From: Ancylobacter sonchi
Lineage (GTDB): Bacteria > Pseudomonadota > Alphaproteobacteria > Rhizobiales > Xanthobacteraceae
Assembly (NCBI RefSeq): GCF_018390695.1
Contig: NZ_JAHBGF010000020.1
Coordinates: forward strand, 682,001 to 746,000
Length of the DNA stretch: 64,000 nt
Reading direction: 5' to 3'
The number at the start of each line of letters is the position of its first letter. Position 1 is the stretch's first letter. The translations under genes were made by a program, and so were the position numbers. Shown piece after piece: positions 34,493 to 44,357 of this stretch. The notes under the pieces were generated by a model. The model saw only the letters and a list, made by a program, of their open reading frames with translations, was not told the origin of the DNA and made no database searches.

Positions 34493-35004
34493 GGGATCCA
34501 GAAATGAGATCTTGGAGAGGCTGCGTATTATTACTGAATTGCGGCCGTATCGACGAATGGACTGCGTCCGATAAGCGTGGAGGCTGGGGTGCCCCACGCC
34601 ACGCATTTTCCATCAGCGAGCCAATTGCGCCAGAACAGTAGCGCGAATGTCACCGTTTCGCACGAGGCGCCTGAACGGTGACCCTAAACTTCCTCAAGAT
34701 TTAGGTAGGGTCCGTCGAGTTCTGAGGGCGCCCTGCATTTGGCCCAGCAGGAGCTGGAAAATCCGGGGTTAGGGTTCATGTCGACGGCGGCCTCGAAGAG
34801 CCATTCATGAGCGCAATCGGCGGCGCGTTGCCGATCGCGCTATGTGGACGTTCTGGCACCTACCGGAGATCCGGTTTCGGTGACGCTGCCAATGCCCTCT
34901 TATGGCGCGAACGGGATAGTGCGCTCGAACGGATGCCTACAGAATTGTGCCCGGAGTGGTCACTGCGCGTTGCCGAGTTTGGCTGAAACGACGACCGGCG
35001 CTCC
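34493..35004. other. Intergenic region with inverted repeats, no recognised gene
   Basis: GTCACCGTT (34649-34657) and AACGGTGAC (34674-34682) form a perfect 9-bp inverted repeat with a 16-base loop, and CCTAAA/TTTAGG (34683-34705) a second. A plus-strand frame ending near 34985 reads protein-like (FGDAANALLWRERDSALER) but lacks a start and any known family; it may be a gene remnant. The region otherwise holds the promoter of the AGE gene. Confidence 0.4.
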
Positions 35005-35433
35005 TCAGCTCCGGTACGGTACGAGAATGTCGTCGAGATGCGCCGGGAACGGAGCTGCTTTTCGCGTCGCCAGGCTGACATTGATGGCGAGCTGCTCGAG
35101 GGTCGCCGCCAGATAGTCCTGCTCTGTGTGGCGCATCTCGAGGCTCGTCCAGAGCCGTTTGGCGTCGGCTTTCACAATGCGCAGGCGGATCTCCAGAGGA
35201 GCGCCTGCCGTCACTTCCCGGCGATACGCAATCCTGGCGTCGACCGTGAACAGCCCGAAGCCATGCGCCTGGGTATAGGCCGCGCCGAGGCCGTAGGCCG
35301 ACAGCATGTCGTGGCAAGCGTCGTCGAAGATCTTGACGTAGTAGGCCATGTTCATATGGCCGTAGAGATCGACCCAGGCCGGATCCACGCTCGTGTGGCG
35401 GATATCGCGTTTAATCGGGACAGCTTTGCTCAT
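35005..35433 (-). CDS. 4HBT-family acyl-CoA thioesterase
   Basis: 142 residues with a hot-dog fold. The catalytic stretch DLYGHMNMAYYVKIFDDA near residue 22 corresponds to the D-x-x-G-H-x-N motif of 4-hydroxybenzoyl-CoA thioesterases; related proteins are found in carnitine and other CoA-ester catabolic loci. It hydrolyses an acyl-CoA to acid and CoA. It lies 40 bp after the LysR gene on the same strand, close to the CoA-ester cluster, and could release or overflow an intermediate of that route. Confidence 0.88.
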   Translation of the reverse strand: MSKAVPIKRDIRHTSVDPAWVDLYGHMNMAYYVKIFDDACHDMLSAYGLGAAYTQAHGFGLFTVDARIAYRREVTAGAPLEIRLRIVKADAKRLWTSLEMRHTEQDYLAATLEQLAINVSLATRKAAPFPAHLDDILVPYRS

Positions 35434-35473
35434 GACATGATTCTAGAGACCGCTATCTTCCGTGACGAGCAGC

Positions 35474-36397
35474 TTATGCGGACGCCTCTGGTGCATGGCG
35501 GGCTCCGGTCACCGGCGCGGCCACGAACTCCTCCAGCCATCGGCGCAGCGCGGCGATGGCTGGATCGTTCCATCGGCGCGCGGGGGTGATGAAGTAATAG
35601 GCCCCGAGCCTCACCGACGTCGGGATCACCTCCACCAGCTCGCCTTCCGCCAGCATCTCGCCGGCCATGAGGTCGCTGACCAGAGCGACGCCCTGGCCGA
35701 GCCGCGCGGCTTCGACGGCGAGGTGGCCGTGCCACAGTTTGGGTCCCTTCAGCGGGGGGATATCGACGACGCCGGCATGCTCCAGCCAGTTTTCCCACTG
35801 CCGGGTCGACCGCTCGTGGATGAGCGGCAGGCCCACAAGGTCGACCACGTCGTCCAGCGGGCCGTGCGCGGCCTGAAAACCGGGGCTCGCGACGGCGAGA
35901 ATGCGCGGGCGGAAGAAGATCTCGCCCCTCAGCTCATCCGGGAAGTTCGGGTTCTCCAGGTAGTTGATCTCGGCATCGACGTCGCCCTGGGAAAAATTCG
36001 GCCGCGAGGAGATCGGCTGCAGGATGATTTCGCGCCCCCCGATGAACTGCTCGATCTCCGGCAGCCGCGCTAGCAGGCGGCGAGAGGCAAGGCCGGCCAT
36101 GCAGCAGATGTGCAGTGCGTCGCTGCTGCCACCCCACAGCTCGCCGGTGGCGCTGGCGATCAGATCGAGCGCGTGCGTGGTCTGCGCGGCGTAGCGCTTG
36201 CCTTCGCGCGTCAGCATCAGGCCTCGGCCGGATTTCTGGACCAGCTTGATGCCGATGGACAGTTCGAGGTTCTGGATGTGCCGGGAGACGACGGTGTGCG
36301 AGACCGCGAGTTCGTCGGCGGCGGAGCGGACGGAGCCGACCCGCCCGAATGTCTCAAATGCACGTAACGCCAGAAGCGGAGGCAGACGGCGACGCAT
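35474..36397 (-). CDS. LysR-family transcriptional regulator of the CoA-ester cluster (GcvA-like)
   Basis: About 307 residues. Winged helix-turn-helix in residues 8-65 (LLALRAFETFGRVGSVRSAA, then HTVVSRHIQNLE), and a C-terminal effector domain of the GcvA type. The ATG at 36397 has GGAG six bases upstream; the frame extends to 36496 without family resemblance. Divergent from the thiolase operon. Two GGTGC-N7-GCACC sites lie in the 218-bp divergent region and a third lies between caiB-like and matB, which points to a common regulon. Confidence 0.93.
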   Translation of the reverse strand: MRRRLPPLLALRAFETFGRVGSVRSAADELAVSHTVVSRHIQNLELSIGIKLVQKSGRGLMLTREGKRYAAQTTHALDLIASATGELWGGSSDALHICCMAGLASRRLLARLPEIEQFIGGREIILQPISSRPNFSQGDVDAEINYLENPNFPDELRGEIFFRPRILAVASPGFQAAHGPLDDVVDLVGLPLIHERSTRQWENWLEHAGVVDIPPLKGPKLWHGHLAVEAARLGQGVALVSDLMAGEMLAEGELVEVIPTSVRLGAYYFITPARRWNDPAIAALRRWLEEFVAAPVTGARHAPEASA

Positions 36398-36503
36398 GGA
36401 AAACTCCATTCGCAGGGGTACGCGAGCGAGCCGCGCGATAGGAGGCCCGGCCAGGCGGCACCCGAGTAGAAACGCTCTCCCACCTCCTGCGGTCAAGCGT
36501 TCC

Positions 36504-36524
36504 CCGGTGCATTTTTCGCACCGG
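36504..36524. promoter_or_regulatory. LysR-type box CCGGTGC-N7-GCACCGG
   Basis: A 7-bp perfect inverted repeat with a 7-bp spacer and T-N11-A core lies 107 bp from the LysR start and 92 bp upstream of the thiolase-like start. It is the strongest of three related sites (see 36549 and 45682). Confidence 0.7.
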
Positions 36525-36548
36525 TAGAGATGTTTCTAACTGCTTGTT

Positions 36549-36565
36549 GGTGCTCTGAAAGCACC
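36549..36565. promoter_or_regulatory. LysR-type box GGTGC-N7-GCACC
   Basis: GGTGCTCTGAAAGCACC repeats the half-sites and spacing of the box at 36504, 51 bp upstream of the thiolase-like GTG, so the activation site is probably near the -35 region. Its centre TCTGAA is shared with the site at 45682. Confidence 0.7.
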
Positions 36566-36615
36566 TAGGCTCAACACACCTAGACTTCAGGGGCTAGGCA
36601 GGCAGGAGCAGCGTC

Positions 36616-37782
36616 GTGAGCGCCATTTCCAGAGCAGCGTCGATCGTCGGCGCCTACGAGTCGCCGCGCCGCCAGGCGCCGCGGCTGCATCCCTTCGCGC
36701 TCCAGATGGAGTGCGTCATGGGAGCGCTGGCCGATGCTGGCATCACGCTCTCCGAGGTCGACGGCCTGTGCGTCGCGGCCGGCGACTGGGCGGAAGGCGG
36801 GGGCGTGAGCAGCCTGACCGAGTTCGCCGAGTATGCCGGCATCACGCCCACCTATTTCGACAGCACCGATGTCGGCGGCTGCTCCTATATCGTTCACGCC
36901 GGACACGCGGCGGCGGCCATCGCGGCGGGGCTCGCCGAGGTCGTGGTCATCAGCTACGCGTCGTGTCCGCGCTGGTGGCCGCTCGCGACCCCGTCCTTCG
37001 ATCCGTTCGTGCTTCCGGCGGGGCCGGGCCAGTTCGAGATTCCCTACGGGCCGACCCTGATCTCTGCCTATGCGATGTATGCGCAGCGCCACATGGCGCT
37101 GTACGGCACGACATCGGAGCAACTGGCGAAGGTCGCGGTGACCTTCCGCCAGCATGCGGCGGGCAATCCCGACGCCCGCTTCCGGGCGCCGATCACCGTC
37201 GACGACGTGCTGGCGTCGGCGCCGATCGCCTCGCCGTTGCGCAAGCTCGACTGTTGCGTGGTGACGGATGGCGGTGGCGCGATCGTCATGACCAGCCGCG
37301 AGCGGGCGCGCGACTGCCGGAAGCGGCCGGTGCATCTCGCCGGCTTCGGCAGCGCGGCGGCGCGTACCCAGCTCAGCCAGATCTCGCCGGACATCGCGAC
37401 GCCGGCCGCCATCTCCGGCCCCCGCGCCTTCGCCATGGCAGGGGTCGACCGCGACACCATCGACGTGGCGCAAATCTATGACGCCTTCACCATCACGCCC
37501 ATGCTGGCGCTTGAGGACCTCGGCTTCTGCCCGAAGGGCGAGAGCGGCGGCTTCGTGGATGACGGCCATCTCACCCTTGGCGGTCGGCTGCCGACCAATA
37601 CCGACGGGGGCGGCCTGTCGTCCAACCATCCCGGCAAGCGCGGCATCTTCACCCTGATCGAGGGCGTGCGGCAGCTGCGCGGCGAGGGGCCGGGCATCCA
37701 GGTGCCGGATGCCGAGGTGGCGCTCGTGCATGGGCTGGGCGGGACGTTCTGTGCCGCTGCCACCGCCATCCTCACCGTCTAG
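36616..37782 (+). CDS. Thiolase-superfamily protein (SCP2/Ltp2-like, acyl-CoA thiolase or aldolase)
   Basis: About 388 residues of the SCP2-thiolase/lipid-transfer-like group. The nucleophile region reads STDVGGCSYIVHAGHAAAAI near residue 90, and QIYDAFTITPMLALEDLG and NPTDGGG-like PTNTDGGGLSSNHPG are family motifs; the C-terminal LVHGLGGTFCAAATAIL completes the fold. Proteins of this type work with a DUF35 partner either as thiolases or, in steroid side-chain degradation, as retro-aldolases. Starts at GTG 36616 with AGGAG eight bases upstream. First of a tightly packed operon (DUF35, MaoC, SDR). Confidence 0.85.
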   Translation: MSAISRAASIVGAYESPRRQAPRLHPFALQMECVMGALADAGITLSEVDGLCVAAGDWAEGGGVSSLTEFAEYAGITPTYFDSTDVGGCSYIVHAGHAAAAIAAGLAEVVVISYASCPRWWPLATPSFDPFVLPAGPGQFEIPYGPTLISAYAMYAQRHMALYGTTSEQLAKVAVTFRQHAAGNPDARFRAPITVDDVLASAPIASPLRKLDCCVVTDGGGAIVMTSRERARDCRKRPVHLAGFGSAAARTQLSQISPDIATPAAISGPRAFAMAGVDRDTIDVAQIYDAFTITPMLALEDLGFCPKGESGGFVDDGHLTLGGRLPTNTDGGGLSSNHPGKRGIFTLIEGVRQLRGEGPGIQVPDAEVALVHGLGGTFCAAATAILTV

Positions 37783-37791
37783 GAGTGCCCG

Positions 37792-38193
37792 ATGAGCGCG
37801 CCGAGCCTGCCCGTCACCGATCTGGTCTCCGACCCCTTCTGGGAAGGTGCTCGCGCCGGGAAACTGATGATCCAGCGCTGTCCGGTCACCGGTCGTCATC
37901 AATGGTACCCGCGCGCCCATTCCCTCCACGCCTCCGGGGCCGTGCCGGATTGGGTCGAGGCGAGCGGCCGCGGCACCGTGTTTTCCTTCTCCACCATCCA
38001 TCGCGGCGGACAGGGCGACGCGCCCTATGTCTGCGCGCTCGTCATGCTGGAGGAAGACGTGCTGATGCTGACGCGGCTGGAAGGCATCGCCGCCGACGCC
38101 ATCCGCGTCGGCATGCCGGTCGAGGTCGCCTTCGGCGCGATTGCCGGCTCGCCGGTGCTGCCGCTGTTCCGCCCAGTGGAGGCGCGGGCATGA
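37792..38193 (+). CDS. DUF35 OB-fold protein, partner of the thiolase-like protein (zinc ribbon degenerate)
   Basis: 133 residues, with the DUF35 layout: N-terminal helix (DPFWEGARAGKLMIQRC), ribbon region, then an OB fold (VFSFSTIHRGGQGDAPYVCALVML, split). The rubredoxin-like ribbon normally has C-x-x-C pairs; here IQRCPVTGRHQWYPRAH keeps one Cys only, so zinc binding is probably lost. DUF35 proteins stabilise thiolase-like or hydratase partners. Lies ten bases after the thiolase-like gene and overlaps MaoC by four bases. Confidence 0.85.
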   Translation: MSAPSLPVTDLVSDPFWEGARAGKLMIQRCPVTGRHQWYPRAHSLHASGAVPDWVEASGRGTVFSFSTIHRGGQGDAPYVCALVMLEEDVLMLTRLEGIAADAIRVGMPVEVAFGAIAGSPVLPLFRPVEARA

Positions 38194-38642
38194 CGATTCC
38201 TTTTTCCGCCATCGAAGCCGGCCAGAGCTTCGTCTCGGCGCGGGTGACGGTGACCGAGACGCATATCGTGCTGTTCGCCGGGCTGACCGGCGACTTCAAC
38301 CCGCTGCACATGGATGCCGAGTTCACGGCCGGCAGCGACTTCGGGCGGCGGATCGCCCACGGCATGCTTGGCCATGCCCTGAGCACCGGGCTGCGCTCGC
38401 CGATCGACGATTGGGCCATCGAGGCGTTCCTCGAGACGCGGCGCCGTTTCGTCGCGCCGGTCTTCGCCGGCGACACGGTGCACTACCAGGCCACGGTGCT
38501 CGAAGCGCGCCCGAGCCGGTCGCGGGAGGGGGCCGGCATTGTGCGGATCGGCATGTCGCTCAGGAACCAGCAAGGGGTCGTGGTGCAGGAGGGCGAGGAC
38601 GTCCTGCTGGTCGGGGGCGGTGTCGAAGGAGAACTGGCATGA
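38190..38642 (+). CDS. MaoC-family enoyl-CoA hydratase
   Basis: About 150 residues, one hot-dog domain. The hydratase-2 motif appears as TGDFNPLHMDAEFTAGSDFG, with catalytic Asp and His, near residue 33, and FGRRIAHGMLGHALSTG follows. Hydrates an enoyl-CoA to a 3-hydroxyacyl-CoA. The ATG at 38190 is in an ATGA overlap with the DUF35 stop; its own stop overlaps the SDR start in the same way. Together these give hydration, oxidation and C-C cleavage steps. Confidence 0.9.
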   Translation: MTIPFSAIEAGQSFVSARVTVTETHIVLFAGLTGDFNPLHMDAEFTAGSDFGRRIAHGMLGHALSTGLRSPIDDWAIEAFLETRRRFVAPVFAGDTVHYQATVLEARPSRSREGAGIVRIGMSLRNQQGVVVQEGEDVLLVGGGVEGELA

Positions 38643-39394
38643 GCATGCAGCGCCTCGCAGGGCACACCGCCTTCGTCACCGGCGGGGCGGGCGGTATCGG
38701 CAGCGCGATCTGCGAGCGGCTCGCCTCCGAGGGCGCCCGCGTGATCGTTGCCGATCTGGTGCTCGAGCAGGCCGAGGCCTGTGCCGAACGTCTCGCCAGC
38801 CAGGGATATGCCGTCCATGCCGCCGCCCTCGACGTCGCGGACCGAGAGAGCTGGCAGCAATCCGTCGCCGCGCTGCCTACCGGCTTCCGCGAGGTCGACA
38901 TCATGGCCAATGTCGCGGGCATCGTGCGCGACCGCTCGCTGCCGAAGATGACCGATCGCGAATGGAGCGAGGTGATCGACGTCAGCCTGCGCGGCACCTG
39001 GCTCGGCTGCCAGACCGCCTTCGAGCTCATCGGCAAGCGCGGCTGGGGGCGGATCATCAATACCGCCTCGACGGCGATGTTCGGTTCCTTCGGCCAGTCG
39101 AACTATTCCGCCGCCAAGGCCGGGATCGCCGGCCTCACCCATGCGGTGGCGCTGGAAGGCGCGCGCCGGGGCATCCTCGTCAACGCCATCGCGCCGGGGA
39201 TCGTGGAAACCGCCATCCTGAAGGACGTTCCTGCGACGCTGCGCGAGAGCTGGATCGCGAAGATGCCGCTCGGCCGAACCGCGCGCCCATCCGAGATCGC
39301 CTCGGTGGCGGCGTTCCTGGCATCCGACGACGCGAGCTACGTCACCGGCCAGGTGATCGTCGTCGATGGCGGCGCCACCACCGGTGACTACTGA
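38639..39394 (+). CDS. Short-chain dehydrogenase, 3-hydroxyacyl-CoA/FabG-like
   Basis: About 251 residues. TGGAGGIGSAIC cofactor motif near residue 14, Asp of IVADLV suggesting NAD(H), catalytic Ser in NTASTAMFG and YSAAK near residue 155, and C-terminal FLASDDASYVTGQVIVVDGG. It likely oxidises the hydroxyacyl-CoA made by the MaoC hydratase. The ATG at 38639 is in the ATGA overlap. Followed by the ABC binding protein after 42 bp, so transport genes are in the same transcript. Confidence 0.93.
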   Translation: MSMQRLAGHTAFVTGGAGGIGSAICERLASEGARVIVADLVLEQAEACAERLASQGYAVHAAALDVADRESWQQSVAALPTGFREVDIMANVAGIVRDRSLPKMTDREWSEVIDVSLRGTWLGCQTAFELIGKRGWGRIINTASTAMFGSFGQSNYSAAKAGIAGLTHAVALEGARRGILVNAIAPGIVETAILKDVPATLRESWIAKMPLGRTARPSEIASVAAFLASDDASYVTGQVIVVDGGATTGDY

Positions 39395-39436
39395 CCCGTG
39401 GCGGGCAATCTATCAAAACAAAGAGGGGACCGACCG

Positions 39437-40468
39437 ATGACAATGCTGAACCGACGACATGTCCTGATGGCGGGTGCCGCCGGACTGGTCGCCACCGCGT
39501 GGCGGATTTCGCCGGCAAGCGCCGCCGACGACGTGCTCTATGCCGCCGCGAAGAAAGAAGGCGCCCTCAACCTTTATTGGGGCTCCTACGAGCAGAAGAC
39601 GATCGAGGACATCCGCGACGCCTTCAAGGCCAAGTATCCCGGCATCGAGGTCAACCTGCTGCGGCAGGCGTCGCAGACCGTCTACACGCGCCTGCGGCTG
39701 GAAATCCAGAACGATGCCGTCCAGTGCGATTCGCTCGGCACGACCAACCTGCTCCACTACCAGGAGCTCAAGAAGATCAACGCCATCCAGGCTTTCGAGC
39801 CCAGCAACGCCGGAATGCTGCCCGCGGCGTTCCGCACACTCGATCCCGACAACACCTATCATGTCGGCGCCATCAGCCTGACCACCATCAACCAGTCGTC
39901 CAAGGTCACCGAGCCTCCCAAGTCGTGGCAGGCGCTGCTCGATGCGCCCTGGGCCGGCAAGATCACCACCGGCAGCCCCGCCTATTCCGGCGACGTCGCC
40001 AGCTGGGTGGTGGCCATTCGCAAGAAGTACGGCGACGACTACCTCAAGGCGTTCGCCAAGCAGAAGCCGAAGGTCGGCCAGTCGAATGTCGACACCGTCA
40101 CCGACATCCTGTCCGGCGAGCGCACGGTGGGTTCCGGGGCGCCGTTCAGCTACTCGCTCGCCCAGAAGGTCGCCGGCAATCCGATCGACGTCACCATCCC
40201 GGAGGATGACGCGATCCTGAATCTCGGCCTGACCGCCGTGCCGACGAAAGCACCGCACCCCAATGCCGGCAAGCTGTTCACCGACTTCCTCTACTCGGTC
40301 GAGGTGTCGCAGATCCTGTCGAGGAACTTCTGGCCGACACTGCGCACCGACGTGCCCTGGGCCGAGGGGCGAACGCTGGAATCGGTCAAGTGGTATCGCA
40401 ATCCGGTCGACAATCTCGCCGCCGAAGTCGCGGAAGGGATTGCGAAGTGGAAGGAATATATCGTCTGA
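39437..40468 (+). CDS. ABC transporter substrate-binding protein (AfuA/PotD type), Tat-exported
   Basis: About 343 residues. Tat-like signal (LNRRHVLMAGAAGLVATAW) ends near residue 32. The mature domain (LYAAAKKEGALNLYWGSY..., then IEDIRDAFKAKYPGIEVNL) is of the extracellular-solute-binding-protein family 1/6 that includes ferric iron and phosphonate/organic acid binders. The Tyr pair needed for iron is not evident in the usual place, and gene context with CoA-ester enzymes points to an organic acid instead. The ATG at 39437 has GAGGGG eight bases upstream. First of the three transport genes. Confidence 0.9.
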   Translation: MTMLNRRHVLMAGAAGLVATAWRISPASAADDVLYAAAKKEGALNLYWGSYEQKTIEDIRDAFKAKYPGIEVNLLRQASQTVYTRLRLEIQNDAVQCDSLGTTNLLHYQELKKINAIQAFEPSNAGMLPAAFRTLDPDNTYHVGAISLTTINQSSKVTEPPKSWQALLDAPWAGKITTGSPAYSGDVASWVVAIRKKYGDDYLKAFAKQKPKVGQSNVDTVTDILSGERTVGSGAPFSYSLAQKVAGNPIDVTIPEDDAILNLGLTAVPTKAPHPNAGKLFTDFLYSVEVSQILSRNFWPTLRTDVPWAEGRTLESVKWYRNPVDNLAAEVAEGIAKWKEYIV

Positions 40469-40595
40469 CACGATAGCCCGGTCATCCGCGCGCCGGTTGA
40501 CCGGGCCGCCGCAGCCGTTGCGACCACCGCGCGAGGGAGGCGGCGGGCTCCGGAATTGGGCCGCCCCTGCGGCGCGAGAACCTGAAAGCACATTC

Positions 40596-42346
40596 ATGGT
40601 CCCTCAATCCCCGTCCAAGGCGGCCGGCGCCGCAGCCCTCGGCTACTGGCGCCATCACGCGGTGCGCGGGCTGGTCTTCGTCGCGCTGCTGGCCGTCCTG
40701 GCCCTGCTTGTCGTCCACCCGCTGGGCTGGATCGTCTTCAACAGCCTGCACGATGACGACACCGGCCGGTGGACGCTGAACAATTACGGCCAGATCCTGC
40801 GCTCGGCGTCGCTGATCGCCCCCCTGCTGAACTCGCTGCTGCTCGCGACGGCGGTCGCGGTTCTTTCCACCCTGATCGGCGTCCCCCTGGCCTGGCTGGT
40901 GGCCCGCACCGACCTGCCCGGTCGCGGGCTCATCCGGGTGCTCACTTTGGCGGCCTTCGTCACGCCGTCCTTCATCGGCGCTCTCGGATGGATCCTGCTC
41001 GCGGCGCCGAATTCCGGCTGGCTGAATGTCGGCTGGCGCTGGATCACCGGCGCGGAGAATGCGCTGCTCGACATCTACACCATGGCCGGCACGGTGTTCG
41101 TCTGCGCCATCTACACCGTGCCCTATACTTTCACGATGGTATCGAGCGCGCTGGAGGAGATGCCGGTCGAGCTTGAGGACGCCGCCACCACGCTCGGCTC
41201 GGGCCTGCTCAGGACCATGCGCTCGGTGACGATCCCGCTGGTGATGCCGGCCGTGCTGGTCAGCTTCATCCTGTCCTTCATCCAGGGTATGACCCTGTTC
41301 GGCGTGCCGGCCTTCCTGCTCACGCCGGGCGGCACCCTGGTGGTGACCACCAAGCTTGCCGAGTTCTACCAGCTGTTCCCGCCGGCGCTGTTCCTCTCGG
41401 CGGCCTATTGCATGCCGCTGATCGCCATCACCGGTGCGCTGTTCTACGCACGCCGCCGCATTCTCGGGCGCCGGCAGTTCACCACGATCGGCGGCAAGGG
41501 CCGGGCCGGCCGTCGCATCCGGCTCGGCGGCTGGCGGGTACCCGCGCTGGCCTTCGCTCTGATCGTGCCGATGACGGCGGTGATCCTGCCCTACATCGCC
41601 ATCGTGCTGGTGTCGCTCAGCCGGGCATGGGGACGCGGCCCGGTCCCGTCGAACCTCACCTTCCACTGGTATCGCTGGGCCATCATCGAGAATGGCGAGA
41701 CCCAGCGGGCGATCGTCAACAGCCTGCTCTATGCCGGGCTGGCCGCCAGCTTCTGCATGCTGATCGGCATCCTCGTCGCCTACATCGTCGAGCGCCGGCT
41801 GGTGCGGGGCGCGAGCCTGATCGCCGCTCTGGTGACGATCCCGATCATCATTCCCGGCATTGTCCTGTCGGTCGGGTTCTTCTCCGCCTACACCCGCCCG
41901 CCGCTGAACTTCTACGGAACGGCGACCATTATCATCGCGGCCTTCGTCGCCACTTTCCTGCCCATCGCCTATTCGCAGGCCGGCTCGATCCTCAAGGGCA
42001 TCAGCCCCGATCTCGAACGTGCCGCCCGCAGCGTGGGGGCGAGCGAGGGCCGGACCTTCGCGTCCATTACGGTGCCGCTCATGCGCGGCGGCCTAGTGGC
42101 CGGCTGGCTGCTGGTGTTCATCCCCATCATGCGGGAACTGTCGGTCGCGATCTTCCTCGTCTCCCCGAAGACCAATGTGATGACGACCCTGATCTACAAC
42201 TACAAGGACGGCGGCAATTACGAGGCCGTCTGCGCGGCCAGCACGCTTCTCCTGTTCGGTACCTTGCTGGTCGTCCTCCTCGCGCGTGTCGTCGCCGAGG
42301 GGACGGCGAAGCGCCGGCGTAACGCGACGAGCCTCGGAGCCGCGAC

Positions 42347-42350
<4 letters not shown>
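40596..42350 (+). CDS. ABC transporter permease, two-domain FbpB type
   Basis: About 584 residues with two tandem permease modules of six helices each. The EAA loops are seen as LEDAATTLGSGLLRTMRSVTIP near residue 195 and LERAARSVGASEGRTFASITVP near residue 470. This fused architecture is found in FbpB/SfuB iron and related organic-solute importers. The ATG at 40596 was chosen on the start of the first hydrophobic segment; ribosome site weak. It lies 127 bp after the binding protein and overlaps the ATPase gene by four bases. Confidence 0.92.
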
Positions 42351-43414
<1,064 letters not shown>

Positions 43415-43456
43415 CCGGGCACCGACACGACTTCCAGCCCTATACGGAATCTCTTC

Positions 43457-44260
43457 ATGACCTCTCGGGAACACGACGACGCACCGCTGCTGAGGAAACG
43501 CCGGGGAGCGGTCGAGTGGCTGATCTTCCACCGGCCGCGGGTCCGTAACGCGATGTCGCCGGCGATGGAGGAAGCCCTCCTCACGGCGGTCGATGCCATC
43601 GCGGCCGACGACACGGTCAAGGCGGTCGTCTTCACCGGCGCGCGCGGCGACAAGCCGGCCTTCATGGCGGGCGCCGACATGGGAGCGCTGTCGGGTGCCA
43701 CCGACCCGGTGGCGGCGGTGGCGCTGGAGCGCGAGGCTGAGCGGCTGATCGTCGCCATCGAGCAGCTTCGCATACCCACCGTAGCCGCGATGGCCGGGGC
43801 GTGTGTCGGGCAGGGGGCTCTTCTCACCTCTGCCTGCGACGTCCGCATCGCCGCCCCCTCGCTGCGCTTCGGGTTCCCCATTGCGCGCACGGTGGGCAAT
43901 TGCCTGAGCCTGACCAATTATGCCCGGCTCATCGCGATGATGGGCGAGGCGACGACCAAGGAGATGATCTTCAGCGCCCGGCTGCTCGGCGCCGACGACC
44001 TGATGGCCGCCCGCTCGATCCGGGCGGTGGTCGGCGACGACGAGATCGAGGAACGGGCGCAGGAAGTGGCGGAAGCGCTGACGAAGCTCGCACCGCTCAC
44101 CCTGTGGGCAACGCGCCAGGCGCTGCTGAGGCTGCGCGACCATGCGGTGCCGGCGAATGCCGACGACGATCTTCTCGCGGCCTGCTACGGCTCGCGAGAC
44201 ATGCAGGAGGCGATTGCCGCCTTCCTCGCCAAGCGCGAGCCCAACTGGTTGGGACGCTGA
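43457..44260 (+). CDS. Crotonase-family (enoyl-CoA hydratase-like) protein lacking the catalytic glutamates
   Basis: 267 residues, crotonase fold. The first oxyanion-hole segment reads AFMAGADMGALSG. The region that carries catalytic Glu-1 is GACVGQGALLTSACDVRIA, where the residue is Leu; that of Glu-2 is LRFGFPIARTVGNCLS, where it is Ile. Neither acid needed for enoyl-CoA hydration is present, so another reaction (isomerisation, decarboxylation, hydrolysis or C-C cleavage) is likely. The ATG at 43457 begins 42 bp after the ATPase gene, so it is probably in the same operon. It is convergent with the CaiB-like gene. Confidence 0.85.
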   Translation: MTSREHDDAPLLRKRRGAVEWLIFHRPRVRNAMSPAMEEALLTAVDAIAADDTVKAVVFTGARGDKPAFMAGADMGALSGATDPVAAVALEREAERLIVAIEQLRIPTVAAMAGACVGQGALLTSACDVRIAAPSLRFGFPIARTVGNCLSLTNYARLIAMMGEATTKEMIFSARLLGADDLMAARSIRAVVGDDEIEERAQEVAEALTKLAPLTLWATRQALLRLRDHAVPANADDDLLAACYGSRDMQEAIAAFLAKREPNWLGR

Positions 44261-44357
44261 TCGTCCGGCCGGCCCCAGCCCCGCCCAGCCCCACATTGAT
44301 GATCGATAACGCACCCGCCGCCCGATCCTTGACCGGGCGGCGGGTGTCGTCTGGTGT

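Noticed and set aside
34860..35081. Possible small gene between the AGE and thioesterase genes
   Set aside because: Frames on both strands are short, lack good starts and show no known domain; left as spacer.
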